Origin: Datnioides undecimradiatus
Taxonomy: Eukaryota > Chordata > Actinopteri > Lobotiformes > Datnioididae
Direction: 5' to 3'
Length of the DNA: 64,000 nucleotides
Assembly: GCA_008933995.1 (NCBI GenBank)
Contig: WARS01000012.1
Location: 1,612,001 to 1,676,000, forward strand
The position numbers and the translations under genes are program-made. The notes under the pieces are model-generated. The model had not been told where the DNA came from. It searched no databases and saw only the letters and a program-made list of their open reading frames with translations. Positions 22,701 through 54,800 of this stretch are shown in pieces (position 1 is the stretch's first letter; every line of letters begins with the position of its first letter).

Positions 22701-25700
22701 GTAAACGTAGTAGCTAAACAGTGTTGGCAACATATGATTCATTTTGTGATTGGAAGATCAATAACCAATTTGAAGATGACCTGGTGGAGAGGATCCAGAT
22801 TGCAGGGCTGTGCTTCGATGTGCGGCGTAAATCTCGGGTGGTGGATGCGCGTCTAGGCCTGCCACGGCTCCTGCTCGGGGGGAATGATTTATGCCTCGGT
22901 CCTGCAACGTGTCCTGTAGCGGTTGGGCTCTCAACGAATGGCCGGAGCTAATTTGAGTGGCCTCAGTGAAAGAGGTTGCTGAGTGAATAGTGGGAGTGGT
23001 AAGCCAAAGGGTCAGGGTGTTACAGTTAGTGTAAGTGCAGAAAAGCATGATTGGTGTGGAGGACAGAAATCTTAAAAGTCAATAATCATTAGCTTTATCA
23101 TCACAATCATTTTCATTAGCACACTGCTCAGTTCGCAGAGGTTTAAATGCATCGCCTTCTTTCCAGCACACACATGCACTCACTAGATATGAGCAGAGAT
23201 AAACAAAGAGAAAAGGAGGGACAGAGTGAGAGTTCATGACTGGATGTGAGCTGAGGAAGTAAATGGTTGTGCCAGGCCATCATCTTAAGACCGAAGTCAA
23301 TCATCCACAAAAGCACTGCGAAGAGACAATCGCTTAAACGCTCTGCTCACATCGGAGTAACAACCGTTCGTCCGCCTGCGCGGCCTCCCAGTTCAGCGCT
23401 GAAGCAGCTCTGTGAGCCGGTTGCATAAGTGCCAAATATGAATGGATCCAAGGCGACAGGAAGGAGAAAAGTTAGATGGAAGGAACTGATTAGGAGCGCT
23501 GCACTCTCCTCACAAACCCCATCTCAGCAATGCAGAGAAATTTGTGAACCGGCCATGAGTTCTGAAGGATATCTCGTAAGGCTTGTCAGGGGAAAACAAC
23601 CACCAGACAGCTAATAGCTATACTGTCATGAAGGCAAATAGAAAGGCATGAGTTTGCATGCATGTTGGCTTTGTGGCTCTTTTCACGTGAGACACATACT
23701 TTGCAAAAAGGCTATTCCCTCACTCCCTACGTTCCCTGACAGATTGGTCCTGCTGCCAGGCCAGATGTGATGGAGGGATTGTTGGTGTTGGGAAAAAGGG
23801 GTTGACTGAGGAGAAAATGAGTAAATAAAAAAAAAAAAGGTGTGCTTCATTAAGTGCTCCGCTCCCAAGTGGCCATCTGTCCCAGCAGCATTGTCCCTGT
23901 GGAGCAGAGTTGTGTGGGGTGGAGAGGAGATGATCAGAGGCCTGCAGTAGGGAGCAGCAGAAGCAGCAGCAGCATCCACGAGCCCACAGCTGCCAGTGGC
24001 TCCATCACTCTCACGACTCCAGTAACTAAACCACACGCCATGGAGCTGCGCCCGCTTCCTGACTCCGCCAATTACAGTGACCCATTAAGAAGAGCGAACG
24101 CAACTTCAACAGATGGGAGAACAGAGGTGTGTTCATTCGCTTGTTTGGGGAAAGAAGGGACAAATAATACAGAGGCTGATGAGTTTTCCTGGAAGTGACT
24201 TTTTAAACTTTACATAATGGATCATTCTCATTTTCAGGTGACATTTATATTTTTATCTATAAGTCTATCTACAAGTATCCCAATGGCTATGTAACCTTTT
24301 TCAATAAAAGCAATCTTTTTCCATGTTTGACTTCACAACACAGACCGTATATTTTATGCACCATATGTTTTTTTTTTATGTATATCGTCCAAACAAAAAA
24401 TGTGAGGGTCTAATTCTTCAGCAAAAATCAGACTGGGTGTTGTGAATCAAGTCTTTAATTTCATGCAGCATGGAGACAAGACAGCCATGTTCTGTTAATG
24501 TTGTCTGAAGAGTTTTCTAAACTGTGGTGCTCTTTATATCTGTGGTACTGGTATTTCCATAAATACCATTTATCTCTAATAAAAGAAAACAACTCTAAAC
24601 TGAATAGCACTACTAAGGTTATTGTTGTTGATATTGTGCTGTTAATAGTGCAACTATACATGAGAGTTAAGGGGCATCATCTTTTCAGCACATCCACTAC
24701 TTCACTTCATCAGAAATAACCAGACAGCAACATTAAACTATCAGAGGTGAATAAACAGTTTCTGTGACTGTCCTGCTCCTGAAGCAAACAGCAATGTTGA
24801 AATACAAACAACACCACAGGGAACACACACATCAACAAACATATTACGCTGCACGGTTCACAGGGGAGCTTCCTCTGAAATAAACTTAATCCAAGCACTA
24901 AGAGACGTTATGAGAAATATGATAGGAGGCATTAGGAGCTTAATGGGCCACACAGCTGTGAAGTTACACTGTATGGCCCCTCTCACAGGTTTGGCTCCTG
25001 CACTTCCTGTGCGCTCCTTGAGCTCATTTGTGTTTATTTACTTATAAGGTGGGGGTTGAGGGCTGTGAAGGTAGATGAAGGAGGAGCGGGAAGAAGCCGA
25101 GCGGGAGCTGTAAAGTAATGGTTCCACCTTTAATGAGCGGCTGGGGACCGCAATATGCGGTGACTGAGAGGGTCCCTCTCTGCTGAGTCTCTGTCACAGT
25201 GGAAAGGCTCGTCCTAAATCTCGCTCTTATTGCTACGTGCAGCGCGACAGTATGTCACTCCAGAGACAGAACTTCAGGTTTTTATGGGTGCTTGGGTAAT
25301 TGAACAGCAGGAGGGGAAAAGGGTTTAATGCACTTATCCATAAAGAAAGTGTATCTAAGCTAAATGGCTGGTGAATTGATATTGGTACTCTCTCTCTACT
25401 CCCACTCTCTTGCCTTTCACTCATAGCGGTTTGTCAATGAGATGTGTTTGCGAACCAGCAGTGTTTGGCACTGGAGCGATGGTGTCATCTGAGCTACACG
25501 TGTCCTGGTGCAAATAAGCCCGTCGGTTTAGCCTCTGGTTCATATGTAACAGAGGACAGGACTGAAGAATGGTGGCGGTGCCGCTTTACGGCCCCTCAAA
25601 CCACACTTGTCAGATAAACTGTCCCATGAGACAGCTCCAATGGGCACGACAAATAGGCTTTGTCTCCATAGTTTACAATTACCCAACGCAGAGACAGACT

Positions 25701-28700
25701 ATATAGCATCTGCAGTCACCGAAAGTGACTCAGAGAAAAATCAGCTGACAGGCTGACTGTTGCTTTTGCCAGTGCAAAGATAAACATTAGGGCTTAGAAT
25801 AAAACAACCACAAAGTCAGGGTTTTACCTCTACAGTCAAACAAAACACTAACAGGTGTAAAAAGCAGCAAAATCATAGAAATTGTGATGAGAGATGCCAA
25901 CGATTTGCTACAAATGGAAATACTGTTATTTTGCATAACTATTCTTATATTATTGTTGCATTTTCATTAAATGCATGAAAAAAAATCTAAACAGTATCCC
26001 AAAAAACAAAGCTAGAACTCAAAATACACATTTTTACATAGGCCCTGGCACTAAATCACCTCTTCTTTTGAAATATATCCTCTTAATCCCAAATGAAGTG
26101 CTTGATCATGAGATGTTAAGCAGAGTGCAAAGATAAAAGAATCTAACTAAGCACTTCTCGTCTCAATTAGAAGTCCATAAAATCCCCCTGAGTTATGATC
26201 CTTGCAATCACTTTAGCATGTCTCATTTATGTTTTGATTAAAAAAGGATGTCTCTGTAAGCACTGGAGGGTTTTCGCAGATGAAATCCAATTAACATTCA
26301 GTAAAAAGGCCCAGCAGGGATTCACTTTCTAACCAGGAAATCCTCAACCCCCTGCGCAGCCTCGCTGGCGAATCAGTTGTGCTTTCAAAACACCGTAATT
26401 ACAGTTTTGTTACAGAGAAACAGACGCATGGTTTGGCTTAATTAATATGTGAATAACAGTAAAGGAAGCACAAACAGGACTCATTTGTTTGTGTCTTTCT
26501 GTTACACTCCACATGTAACCTGTCCAGCTTCTGGGAATGGGAGCTGCTGCCACCCTAACAGCGACAGCTCCATAACTGGCGCACGTCACCAGCCTCGAGG
26601 TCCACTTCTGCCAACGCTATGCTGAGAAGCACTAGAGGCACATGCGGACAGCTCCCTCCTCTCTACGGAGTCAACCTGAGACACGTGACAGGCCTTCGCC
26701 CCGAGCCACGGTGGTTTGCTCCCAATGGTCCACTGTCACACAAGTCCCACATTCATGCAGCCAACAACATATCAAGCACTTTGAGATGTTCAGAAAAGTT
26801 CTAGTTCAGGTTCCTCAAGTGTTGACAACAAAATTATAGGACTGCAGTTAATGATTACTTTATTTTTATTTAACAGTCCGGTAACTGAAATGATTTCTTG
26901 GCTGGAGCAACAGTACAAAACCCCAAAATGCAGTCAATTTACACTGATAAAAAGCAGAAGCATTTAAGGAAGTTGGAACCAATTTTGTATTTCTAAATTA
27001 CAATCAATCCATCATGAAAACAACAACTTCCAGACACCTGACTTATCAATTAAATGACCAATCATTTCAGCGCAACATCCACAAAAGTAATATACGCTCA
27101 AACTTATTTTCTTGACTTTGTTTTTCTCCCAGTTGATGTCTGTTGCCATGTGTTGGAACTTAATAATATCACGAAAATGATCAAGGCAAACAGCCAGCTA
27201 AACGTCTCCTTTGAAATGTGTGCGAAGCATCTGTCTCCGGCACCTTTGAAACCCAGAAAGACACATCTGTCTGATGTGCTAACGTGCCCAAAGTAACCGG
27301 AGATCAACATATAAGCACACAGCTATACATCTCATTTTAACGGGCAGCACTCTGCAAATGATGGTGTCATTTAAAACATGTCTGGAGGAAAAATATGTGT
27401 GTTTCGTATTCCCTTAATAAGCTTCCAGTTGCACTGCGAAATCACTGCCAGGGAACAGAATATATTTTTCTCTTTTTGAAATGATGATTGGTCTTCTGTG
27501 GACACGGAGCAGATGGTGTTATCTACCTCATGGGTGGAGGGAGCAACAAGTGTGCAATTAAAGGCCTGAAGAGATGCCTTCAAGTTCAAAACAGATAAAC
27601 TCTGCTGGTAAACCAAGTCGGCCGTATACTGCAAAATTAAAAGTTCATACCTGGTGCATTTAAAGTTAAATTTGACACCTGGAATGCTAACGTATGGTAA
27701 ACCAAAATCAGCAAGCACACGTGAAAGCTAATGAACAGTTCATGCATTTTTAAGTAGTCAGCAATTTATGGACTGTCCCTAAATAAACAGTGTTTGCATA
27801 GGATACACATTTAATCATCTGCCCACAGTTGCACATCCAGCTGTTTTTCACACTAAACGTGCTGGGGTTGTGATTTTAATGAAGAAAAAACATAATCTGA
27901 CACTAAAATGAGTTTAAGTGAGAAAAGACATTGCACAACCAGTAAGTAGTAAGCAACTCCCCCCCCCCCCCATTATATCTTTCAAGGGCTTCTTCTGCAA
28001 CGGCCTTGCTCCATCTTTCATTCAAGCTGAGTCAGTATCAATCACATGACACTCCAATGATAGATAGGCAATCTAATAACACTAGGAGCAAAAATAACTT
28101 CACTCACTCAATCCTTGACCTTACGGAGCACGCAGTCAGTTTGGTTAAAAGCTACAGCTATCACATAAAAATGGATTTTTTTTCTTTTGGATCAATTGCA
28201 GTGGAAACATCTGAACTAAAATGGCCCCAGAAAGCTGTCACTAATAAATAATTGCCGTTGCATTGGATTTATACACCGCCTCCGCCTCCTCCAAAGCAAG
28301 CCCATATTTAAGAGAGGTTTTGACTGCAGGCTATTTAGACCGAGCAAAAGACAATGCAAGCAGGTTTTTTCGGTGCAGTGGAGGAACTGCCGTCAGACGA
28401 GGAACCATCTCAGCATGTGTGGAGCCGGAGGAGAGGCACAATTACCATCAAACGATGGCGGGCTGGGACACTGCTGAGGCGCCACACAGGACACAGAGGA
28501 AGTGGTGAAACATTTAGGTCACGCCGAGTTCAAACATGCTCGCAGACACGGCAGTGAGAGCTGAGGATGTTTACAGACGCAGCAAGATTTGTTAACTGTG
28601 ATGGCACAAAATTGATTTAGCAGGGGAGCAGTGTTTAAAGAACATGAGCATGACAAGGCAAAGAACCTGTCTGAAAAGGAGTATTAGAAAACCTAATGTC

Positions 28701-30184
28701 ATCCTTCATTGCAGTTTTTAGGATTTGCTTTTATTAATAATGTGCTTATCAGTGAGGACCCTGCCACAGTTCTACCAGACAATCAGAGTTTGGTTTTGTG
28801 CGCTTGCTAAAGTTTGCTTCAATCCACTCTGAAGCTGCTGCAAGCAAGCTACTGTAAAGAGATGCACCGGTGTTGCCAAAATAAATAAACAGAACAATAA
28901 ATACAACAGTTCTTAATAAATCCCTTTGAAAACTGAAATGCACAGATGAATTAAACAGGTTAAATTAGACCTTTAACTACCTCAAACTCTTTGATAACTC
29001 GAGTTACGTTTTAATTTTAAGCAGGTGGTCTCTGTGATACTGTGGCCATGCTCTGAAGGTTTCTTGTGATAAATTCAATGAAGCTCAGAAACACATAATA
29101 AAGAGGCAAATGAATGAATAATGTCAGTAGGGGGTGCACTAATCTTTTTCCCTATGTTACTATAAATTGGTGAACCGAATCTAACTTCTGAACTTTTTTT
29201 GCATCTTTGGATGGTAGATTTGATGACTTTGCTCGTCAACCAAGCACCAATAGAGTGTAAAATGGTAATAATTCATGACTTACGTTCCAAGATTAGAATT
29301 AATTGCAAATAAGCCGCATCCCACAAGCACTCCAGTGCCCCAGGTGTACTGTATGCGCAGCATCCATCTTTTTTTCATACAATGAGATTCTTAGGAATCT
29401 CAGGAAGGACAAAGTATGAATAATTAGCAAAAGGGAGCTCATGACAACGAATCCTATTTTTGTCTTATATCTTCAGCCCAAACAAATATAAGCCACAGCT
29501 CCCAGGGTTTCAGCACACATATCAATATTCAGCTGATAATGCCTTTAATCTGTGGCCAAGAGAACCTCGTGTAACTCCTCTAAACACTACAGGGAATTTC
29601 CTCTAATGATCAAACATGATAAGGAAATATGAAGTAAATAGCTTCTAATGAATTAAAATAGGCCTCCCCATTTATAATGCAGCACCCTACATTATCAGAG
29701 CTGACCATCTTGAATGGAGCAAAAAGTGGAGATATATGGCAGTATGGTCCCAGCTTCAAAGGGAATCTGATGATGAACTGGTTACATTTTATTTATTCTC
29801 TGGGGTCCATTGATGATTAAAACAACAGAGTAAAGAAAATGTGGTTTTACTGTGGTGCTGCATCTGTACGATCTGTATGAGCTCACTATATCTGTTCAGG
29901 ACTGCTCGATTCCCTGACAGTCAAACTCAGAATTTGCCATTTAACAAAACCAACCCAGATTTCTCTTTGTAAAGTCAGGCTGCAGCCTTTATCATTTTAG
30001 CAAATGTTATTCATATATAGCTTGTGTCACCAGTAACGGAGTGAAATTAAAGGTTTTACTCATCACTGGAGCACTAAGCCAGGGATACCGTGTTACACAC
30101 ACACATTAGCAGTAACTGAACAGCTAGCAAGTGTCACATTATTGAGAAAACAAGATACAGCCATGCTACCAGTTCTGTGTAGTT

Positions 30185-30665
30185 GCAGCTACTATGCTAA
30201 CGTGCTAAAGCTAGCATGTTGATGTTTAGCAGGTATGTTTACCATCTTCAGTTTGCATGTTAGCATACTAGCATTTGCCAAGTATACCTTAACACTAAGT
30301 GCAGCTTAGGATAACAACAATGCCATCAGTTTGGAAGGAATTTGGTGATAATAATGGACACAATGAAATTTTGGCCTGATAATGGTGGGTTTTTGGAAGC
30401 GGGAGGGTTTTATAGTTCTTCCTGAGGAGGGAATGTACATCTGCGCCAAATCTAAACACAAGCCAGCCAGTGGTTTTTAAGATATATGTGGCAACATCAT
30501 AGTGACATCAGATGTCAGTCCACCAAGTAGATGATGAGATATTTCACTGTATATGTGAAAGCTTTGACCTGCAGGTGGCGCTAGAAGAAAAGACAATGGC
30601 AATCGGTCTATTAATTAATATATTTCTGTCTGGAACAGCTGATTGACATTGCTATTCCACAAGCA
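30185..30665 (+). repeat. Dispersed repeat relic, family B
   Basis: Contains a series of GCTAGC/TGCTAA phrases (CTAACGTGCTAAAGCTAGC), then GAGATATTTCACTGTA and GGTGGCGCTAGAAGAAAAG, ending GACATTGCTATTCC. I recognise this order as a very frequent percomorph repeat. A fragment of the same family lies at 36426-36552. It carries the CTCF-like motif at 30568-30581. Confidence 0.6.
30568..30581 (+). promoter_or_regulatory. CTCF-like motif inside a repeat relic
   Basis: CCTGCAGGTGGCGC fits 13 of 14 positions of the CTCF core consensus as I recall it. It lies between the neuron-specific cholinergic genes and the broadly expressed parg, so a boundary role is plausible but not shown. Confidence 0.45.
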
Positions 30666-31857
30666 TGGATAGAAACACAAGTTATGCTTTAAAAAAATCA
30701 AGTAATTTCAGTGTAAATTAATACATAATTAAGTATTCACAGTGTACTTATTGTTCTAATTATCTTTATTTTGCAACTAAACCTCTGCACTGAACTTATT
30801 CATTTCAATTTACCACCCTTGTTCACCCTGAACTGCAGTGGAGTCGTGTTTTAAAAGACTTAACAGTATTTGTGACTTTATAACAGATGGTAGCCAAAAG
30901 GTCAGACACACATGGGGCTCATTGCAGAGGGATCAATCCAGTAGGATACCCCTGTGCGTCTGCGGTGGATCCCTTTGGGAGAGACGCCACCAAAGGCTTT
31001 TTTTGAACTCACCATGCTACAAAGAGAGACCCCCTACTTCAGGTCCTGATTCCATGAAGGCAGACAGCACCAAGCCAAGAGACGCCTACACTGCCTTCAT
31101 TCACTTACAGACTCCCAGGAGTCCATTCAGTGCTGCACACTGTGGGGACAAAGCCAATTTAACATTCAACTAAAAATAACTAGTCGATAAACTCCTATTG
31201 ACTGGGTAATCTGTACCTTGGCAGATAACAGCTCATTAGATGTATAAATGGACATTCGCACAACGAGAAAAAGTCACTACCTGTATCACCAAATCCTAAA
31301 TTACGTATCTAGAATCAAGAAAATGGGCTAAAAACATTCGATCAGTGAATCAAACATGTCTTTAAATATGCATCTTTGCTCAAAAATGCTGTTATATGTT
31401 TAGCAAAAACAACTTTCTGCATGTCTACAAACACCATAAAATATGAATGTGGCAGGTCTTCAAACCTGAATACATGGAGCCAAAGGTCAAAGGCAGCTTC
31501 TTCTTGATGCAAATGTAGTAGTGTTTCATTCAACAGAGAAATTGCCCAGGAGCCCCACTGCCCAACTCTCGCCTCTAACTGGATCTGCTATGATCTACTC
31601 TTTACTTAATGAGGTGTCATGTACAGTTTATATAAAAGGTATGACCTTATTAAACTGAGTGAAAGGGTGAAGCAATAGCAGGGGAAAGATAAATGGCAAG
31701 GCTGTGCGGAAACTCATTTTGCTCATGGGACAAGAAGCTCTCATTCTTCTTTGTTCAGAGCTGTATTACTGACATTTGTGGCTCCATTCAAATGGTGCTT
31801 CAGAATACAACATAGGCAATATAAAAAATTAGAATATTGCATTCACTTAAATCTGAT

Positions 31858-31863
31858 TTTATT
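31858..31863 (-). terminator. parg: Candidate parg poly(A) signal
   Basis: TTTATT on the plus strand gives AATAAA on the minus strand, about 780 bases beyond the parg stop. An ATTAAA variant lies much closer (near 32576-32581). Which one is used cannot be told from sequence. Confidence 0.3.
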
Positions 31864-32639
31864 TAGGAAAAACAAAATCTGGTACAAAAATGACTAACTT
31901 TTAATTCATTAGAAGGGCCTACAAATAACAGATTTACACTGAAATCAGCTGAAAACCAGAGAAAAGAGCAAATCTAATCATTTTAAGTGCATTTCTAATC
32001 ATTGGCATGTGCATTTCACACAGCAGAACACCCCCAAAAAATGTATTCATGGATTCATAATTGTAACCTGAATTTTGCTACAAATGCAGCATGTGAGAGA
32101 TCGTTTCCCAAAGAGCCAGACTGCTCTTTAAATCAAACCGCTTTCCTGAGACCGCTCTGAGCTTTCCAAACCCTGTTCTTGTTATTCTTTTCCTTTAACT
32201 TGATTTCTGACAGCCAATTCAATTAGGCTGCATATGTGTGGGTGTAAAAAAAAAAGGCAACATGACAAACTCAGAAGATGGATGGCAACCTTTGCTTCAC
32301 CATTAAAATCACGATTGCGTCGTATTGAAGCCCAGTCCACTGGCGTATTACCAGCGGTGGCAAAATGAACACAGCTCGGACTGCAGCGCCAGACAGGGTC
32401 ATAACTAATCACCCGCCGCTGTTTAGTTGTTCTTGAAAAGGATCTACATGCTAGATTTCCATTTTCAGCTGCCAGTGGTGGACGACCAGCTTTGGTATAT
32501 CCAAAACTGTTAACTGAAAATCTGTCTAGCAAAAAAATTAATTTGAAAAATAAAGCTAAAGGCCATCTGATGACGTTTTAATTGAGTAAGTGTTTCGTTT
32601 TCTGATGATAAGGTGCGGTGACTCATCGGCCACATGACC

Positions 32640-50704
<18,065 letters not shown>

Positions 50705-51834
50705 TCTACAAAAGGAGGAAACAACACATATGTCCATAACTTTGAGACAGAGGTGCATCTTAGCAGTTTAAAACGTAACAAAATACTGACTATATACTCA
50801 CAATACAACTTGAGCTGACACCACGAAGGAGGTGTTATTTGGTTTTGCCCAGGCTTGTTTCTTGGTCAGTCCTTTCTTCAATATGTGAGCAAATCTTAAA
50901 ATGTGATATGTAGCCATACATCTACTTAAACAAAGCGCATATCGGCTTTGGTTAATTATCCGTGTTGCCGATGTGACCAACACTGGGCATTAGATACCTG
51001 ATGCGGCAGGAAAACTTTACTAACTTTATTATTATTATTTTGTAATTGTTGTCCAAAGATTGACTGATAGATTAGGTCTAGGAACATTTGTCAGCAGCCG
51101 TAGTTTGTTAGCTAGCTTACATGCTAACTAGCTTTGAACTACATCGGGTTGTCAAAAAGAGAGCTTGTTTTTAAAAGAGCACCAGAAAGTAGGACAGGTA
51201 TTGCGTAGATCAAAAGCCTTCTCTTAGAACTAGCGTCAAAGTACACTATGATAACATTTCTAGGTTAATGTTACACCGGACAGTGATAAGTTATATTTTA
51301 TTGTCACTTAACACAGCAACAATTCAACGGTACCGCTGCAGAACGCCAAAAACACTTCCGCGCCGCGAGTGACGTAAGGACGACTAAAATAACGCGAGAT
51401 CTCCAGCGCTGTTCCCAAGGTCTATACGGGCAAAGGTTGTTTTTAGATAGTTATGTAGAAATTCTGGTTCAGTAATAATCGAAACCAAATTGTGCTTTGT
51501 TCTAGACGTACTGTGTGATATTAGCGGGTCAAATGAGGAACGAGTGAGAAGCTCATCCACCTTATACCGTTTTTAGCTAAACTGTCAGTTAACATTTACA
51601 TTACAAAACAGTCATTAGTAACGTATAACTGTCTGGAAAATGCTTTCAGGAATATATACTGCCTTGCCACTCCACCTTTGCACTTTGTTTTCTTTAGACG
51701 CCTTGCTCACCTGTAGTTAGCCACACCCATCATGACGACTCACCTGACCAGCGCTAACAAGCGATGCAAGACTCTTGAATTCAGCCACTTTACAGGCTTA
51801 ATGGGGACATAATCTAGACTCTTTAACGAGGATC
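50705..51834. promoter_or_regulatory. Shared upstream region of parg and the adam9-like gene
   Basis: The two start codons are 1.1 kb apart and point away from each other. The sequence contains a CpG-richer patch with an ETS-like CACTTCCG (51353-51360), a CRE-like TGACGTAA (51370-51377) and CGCGAGATCTC (from 51393), all common in TATA-less housekeeping promoters. An acceptor at 50706-50707 sits directly before the parg start codon, so parg has at least one upstream noncoding exon, probably ending in this interval. Confidence 0.5.
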
Positions 51835-54800
51835 ATGGTCAGAAAATACATCTCACTCGCTGTTTTACTTCTGTGTTACGTTTCTGGGATTCATAATGAA
51901 GGTGAGGCATTTTAGTTGAGCTTTTTTGATTAATACACGCTAACGCCGATGATTGAGAGGGGTTTATTTGCCTCCAGACTTCCTTGTGGAGTTTTTCTCT
52001 CTGTAAAATGATTTTAATGTGAATTAACTCACAGAAAAGAGGTCAACAGCCTCAATTCATTTTCCTTTGTTCGTGTAACCCTCTTCTTCCAGACGTTTTC
52101 AGTGGGCTTTCGTTAAAACTTTCCAAGTACTCCATTGTAAACCCTCAGGTGATTCACAGGCGGGCAAGGAGCATCAACAGACGGTCAGAAGAGGTAGGCT
52201 ACAAGTTACAATCCGGATTTTTTCTTTTCAATAGACATTTCAATATTACAGTACTATAAATGATATTTTCCTTTAATCATTTCAGAAATATGCAGAGGAC
52301 ACAATATCATTTGCCCTTAACATAAACAACATAAAGCACGTAATTCATCTACAAAAGAACAGGTATGCACTGAGTTACTGACATCATTATAGACCCTTGT
52401 TAATGCCTCAGATGAATTATCCCATGTGTTTTTTTCGCCTCTTCTCAGAGACTTTTTACACCCAAACTTTGTTCAGTTCTCACAAGATGCCATTGGTAAC
52501 CACAAGTCATCGTATCCAAAACCACATGTAAGTTGAAACTGGCTCCTTGAGTTTGGCTGTTTTGAAAATCAACCCTTGAACCTATTATAACATTTACCTT
52601 TTCCCAGGTGCATTGCTATTACCATGGAGAGGTGGAGGGATATGAGAATTCAGTGGTGGCGCTCAGCACATGCTCTGGCCTCAGGTTTGAACACCTCACT
52701 TGCTTTTCCCTGTTCCTCATAAGTGGTAAATGGACTCAGAGCTTGGCATCAATATTGACATTTGACTTCCAGTGGAAGTATATTATATTTATATGGGTAT
52801 GTCATTTTATAATATATTGTTTTCCAAATTAATGCCGCAAAGCAACAAAATCACCATATTTGAGTTTAATGCATTACACAATTCATTACAATGAATATCA
52901 CGTTGGCTGTTTTATGTGATTTTTGCACATCTTTGCCACATAGATAATTGATGGTAAATTATCATTGTGAGATATTTTGATTAAGGTGTGATATTGATTT
53001 TAGCTATATTAAATGTAGGCTCGCACATACAAGTGTCATCATCATCTCAGACATATTTAACCCACTTATTATGGGAGGTTTATTATTTATTAGATTGTTA
53101 TGAGTCAAACTTTGTAGCTTTGTTCCTCATTGAGTTCATTATGCAAGGCCACGATACGCCTCACCCAGGCTTTGGGACAGACTGAAAGCATTTTTCTATT
53201 GGTGAGTGTGCTCTGCACTACTTTTCAACAGGGGTGTGATCCTTCTGGGAAATGACACCTATGGACTCGAACCTGTGCCACAGTCTGCCACCAACGAGCA
53301 CCTGCTGTACCTACTGAAGGACACTCAATCAGAAAATGGGTCTGGCCCTGTTACGTGTGGGGTCGTCGGTAAGGCTGCATCATCCATGCAGAACCACGAG
53401 ACATTTGAGCCTGGCCAATCACTGACCTCTCTGCTGCGGGTAAGGATGATCCCATATGTTCACATTGACTTGTTTTTACAGAGGTTTTAAAATGAAAAAT
53501 GGCTTCATGTTTTAAATGGCTGTTTTACCTTCTTTACTCTTTGTTGTTTCAACAGAGGAAACGCAATTTACCTCAAACCAGTTATGTGGAGTTGGCACTG
53601 GTTGTGGATAATCTCAGGGTGAGTGTGATCATCTGTTTATGAATTAACTTATACATAAGGGAGAGTGTTTTGTCTTCAACAGGTTTGGGGGGGTTTTTTG
53701 TCCATGCTTAGTCTATGCTGTACCAGAGCCATTATGAAGTCTGGTATTACTGTCATGAAAATGCCTTACTTTGTTGTTTTGATTACGTTTTCAGTATAAT
53801 TTTAAGAAAAAAAATGAGACAGCAGTCCAAGAAGAAATGGTGGAAATGGCTAATCTGCTGGACGGGGTGAGATTTTAAACTGTCTGTAAAAGAATTTTTG
53901 GTTAGTTCTCATCAAGTCTAATGACGTTTTTGCGCCACGCTCTCTAATCTTCTGCTTTCATTTTCTGTCCTGTTCCAGTATTACAAGCCGCTGAACATCC
54001 GCGTGGTGCTCGTGGGCCTGGAGATTTTTAAGGATAGCAATCCCTTTAGTGTGGACGGCTCCGCAGGAGAGGTGCTGGGGAGATTTGTAAAGTGGAGGAA
54101 GACTTCTTTGTTGCCAAAGCTCAGAAATGACATTGGTCAGCTCATTGTGTAAGCAGTGTTTGTTTATTTACCATGATTTATTATATTCCAACAAATCAGA
54201 TACCCAGAAGCTTGATTTAATTTTGTTCTATAATGTAGAGTCAAAGTGACTAACTAGTAACTAATATCATGGTACACTTGTTTCTCAGTGGCCAGCCTAA
54301 GGCATACGATGGAGGTGTTTTGGGTATGGCCTTTGTGGGCACGGTCTGCTCCGTAGCAACCTCTGGAGGCATCAATGTGGTTAGTTCAACTCCTTTTTAA
54401 CTTCTAACACCAGCTGACAGCACGATGCTGATGATATTAGCTCTTGTACAATACTGATACTATCTGAAGTATTAATAGGAGGTTGAACCTCTTAAAAAAA
54501 TAATAAGTGCAGCTCATTCTCACATGCATTGTGTAACACAATAGTCCAGCAGGTTAGACAGCTTTAAGATCACTGCCAGCCCAGTTTAGTTTGAGTTATT
54601 GGATTCCTCACATTCCTTTCCACTCTGACGTATAAGGTTATTTTTTATTATCCTTTGAAATCACAAAATTCCACTTTTCCAGTGCCTTGAATGTAACATT
54701 TGTTCAAGAATCTTAAAGAAAAGGACAATTATTTTTTTAACATCCATGAGTGTCAGAAATTGGACAGTAGTAATTCTTTCCCCATCCTCATATAACTCAT

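Larger units (their letters stand above)
19750..32000. other. Gene-free intergenic region between chat and parg
   Basis: No exon with family similarity, no coherent splice-bounded frame and no RNA gene could be supported on either strand. All open frames are short and show no recognisable domain. The longest, about 115 codons on the minus strand at 27371-27718, looks like chance. A short poly-C run lies at 27959-27971. The human genes in this interval, C10orf53 and OGDHL, are not present. The region may hold enhancers for the cholinergic locus, but sequence conservation would be needed to see them. Confidence 0.6.

Noticed and set aside
27371-27718. 115-codon minus-strand frame in the intergenic region
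   Set aside because: No domain, no flanking splice pattern or promoter, and length is within chance for 64 kb of AT-rich DNA.
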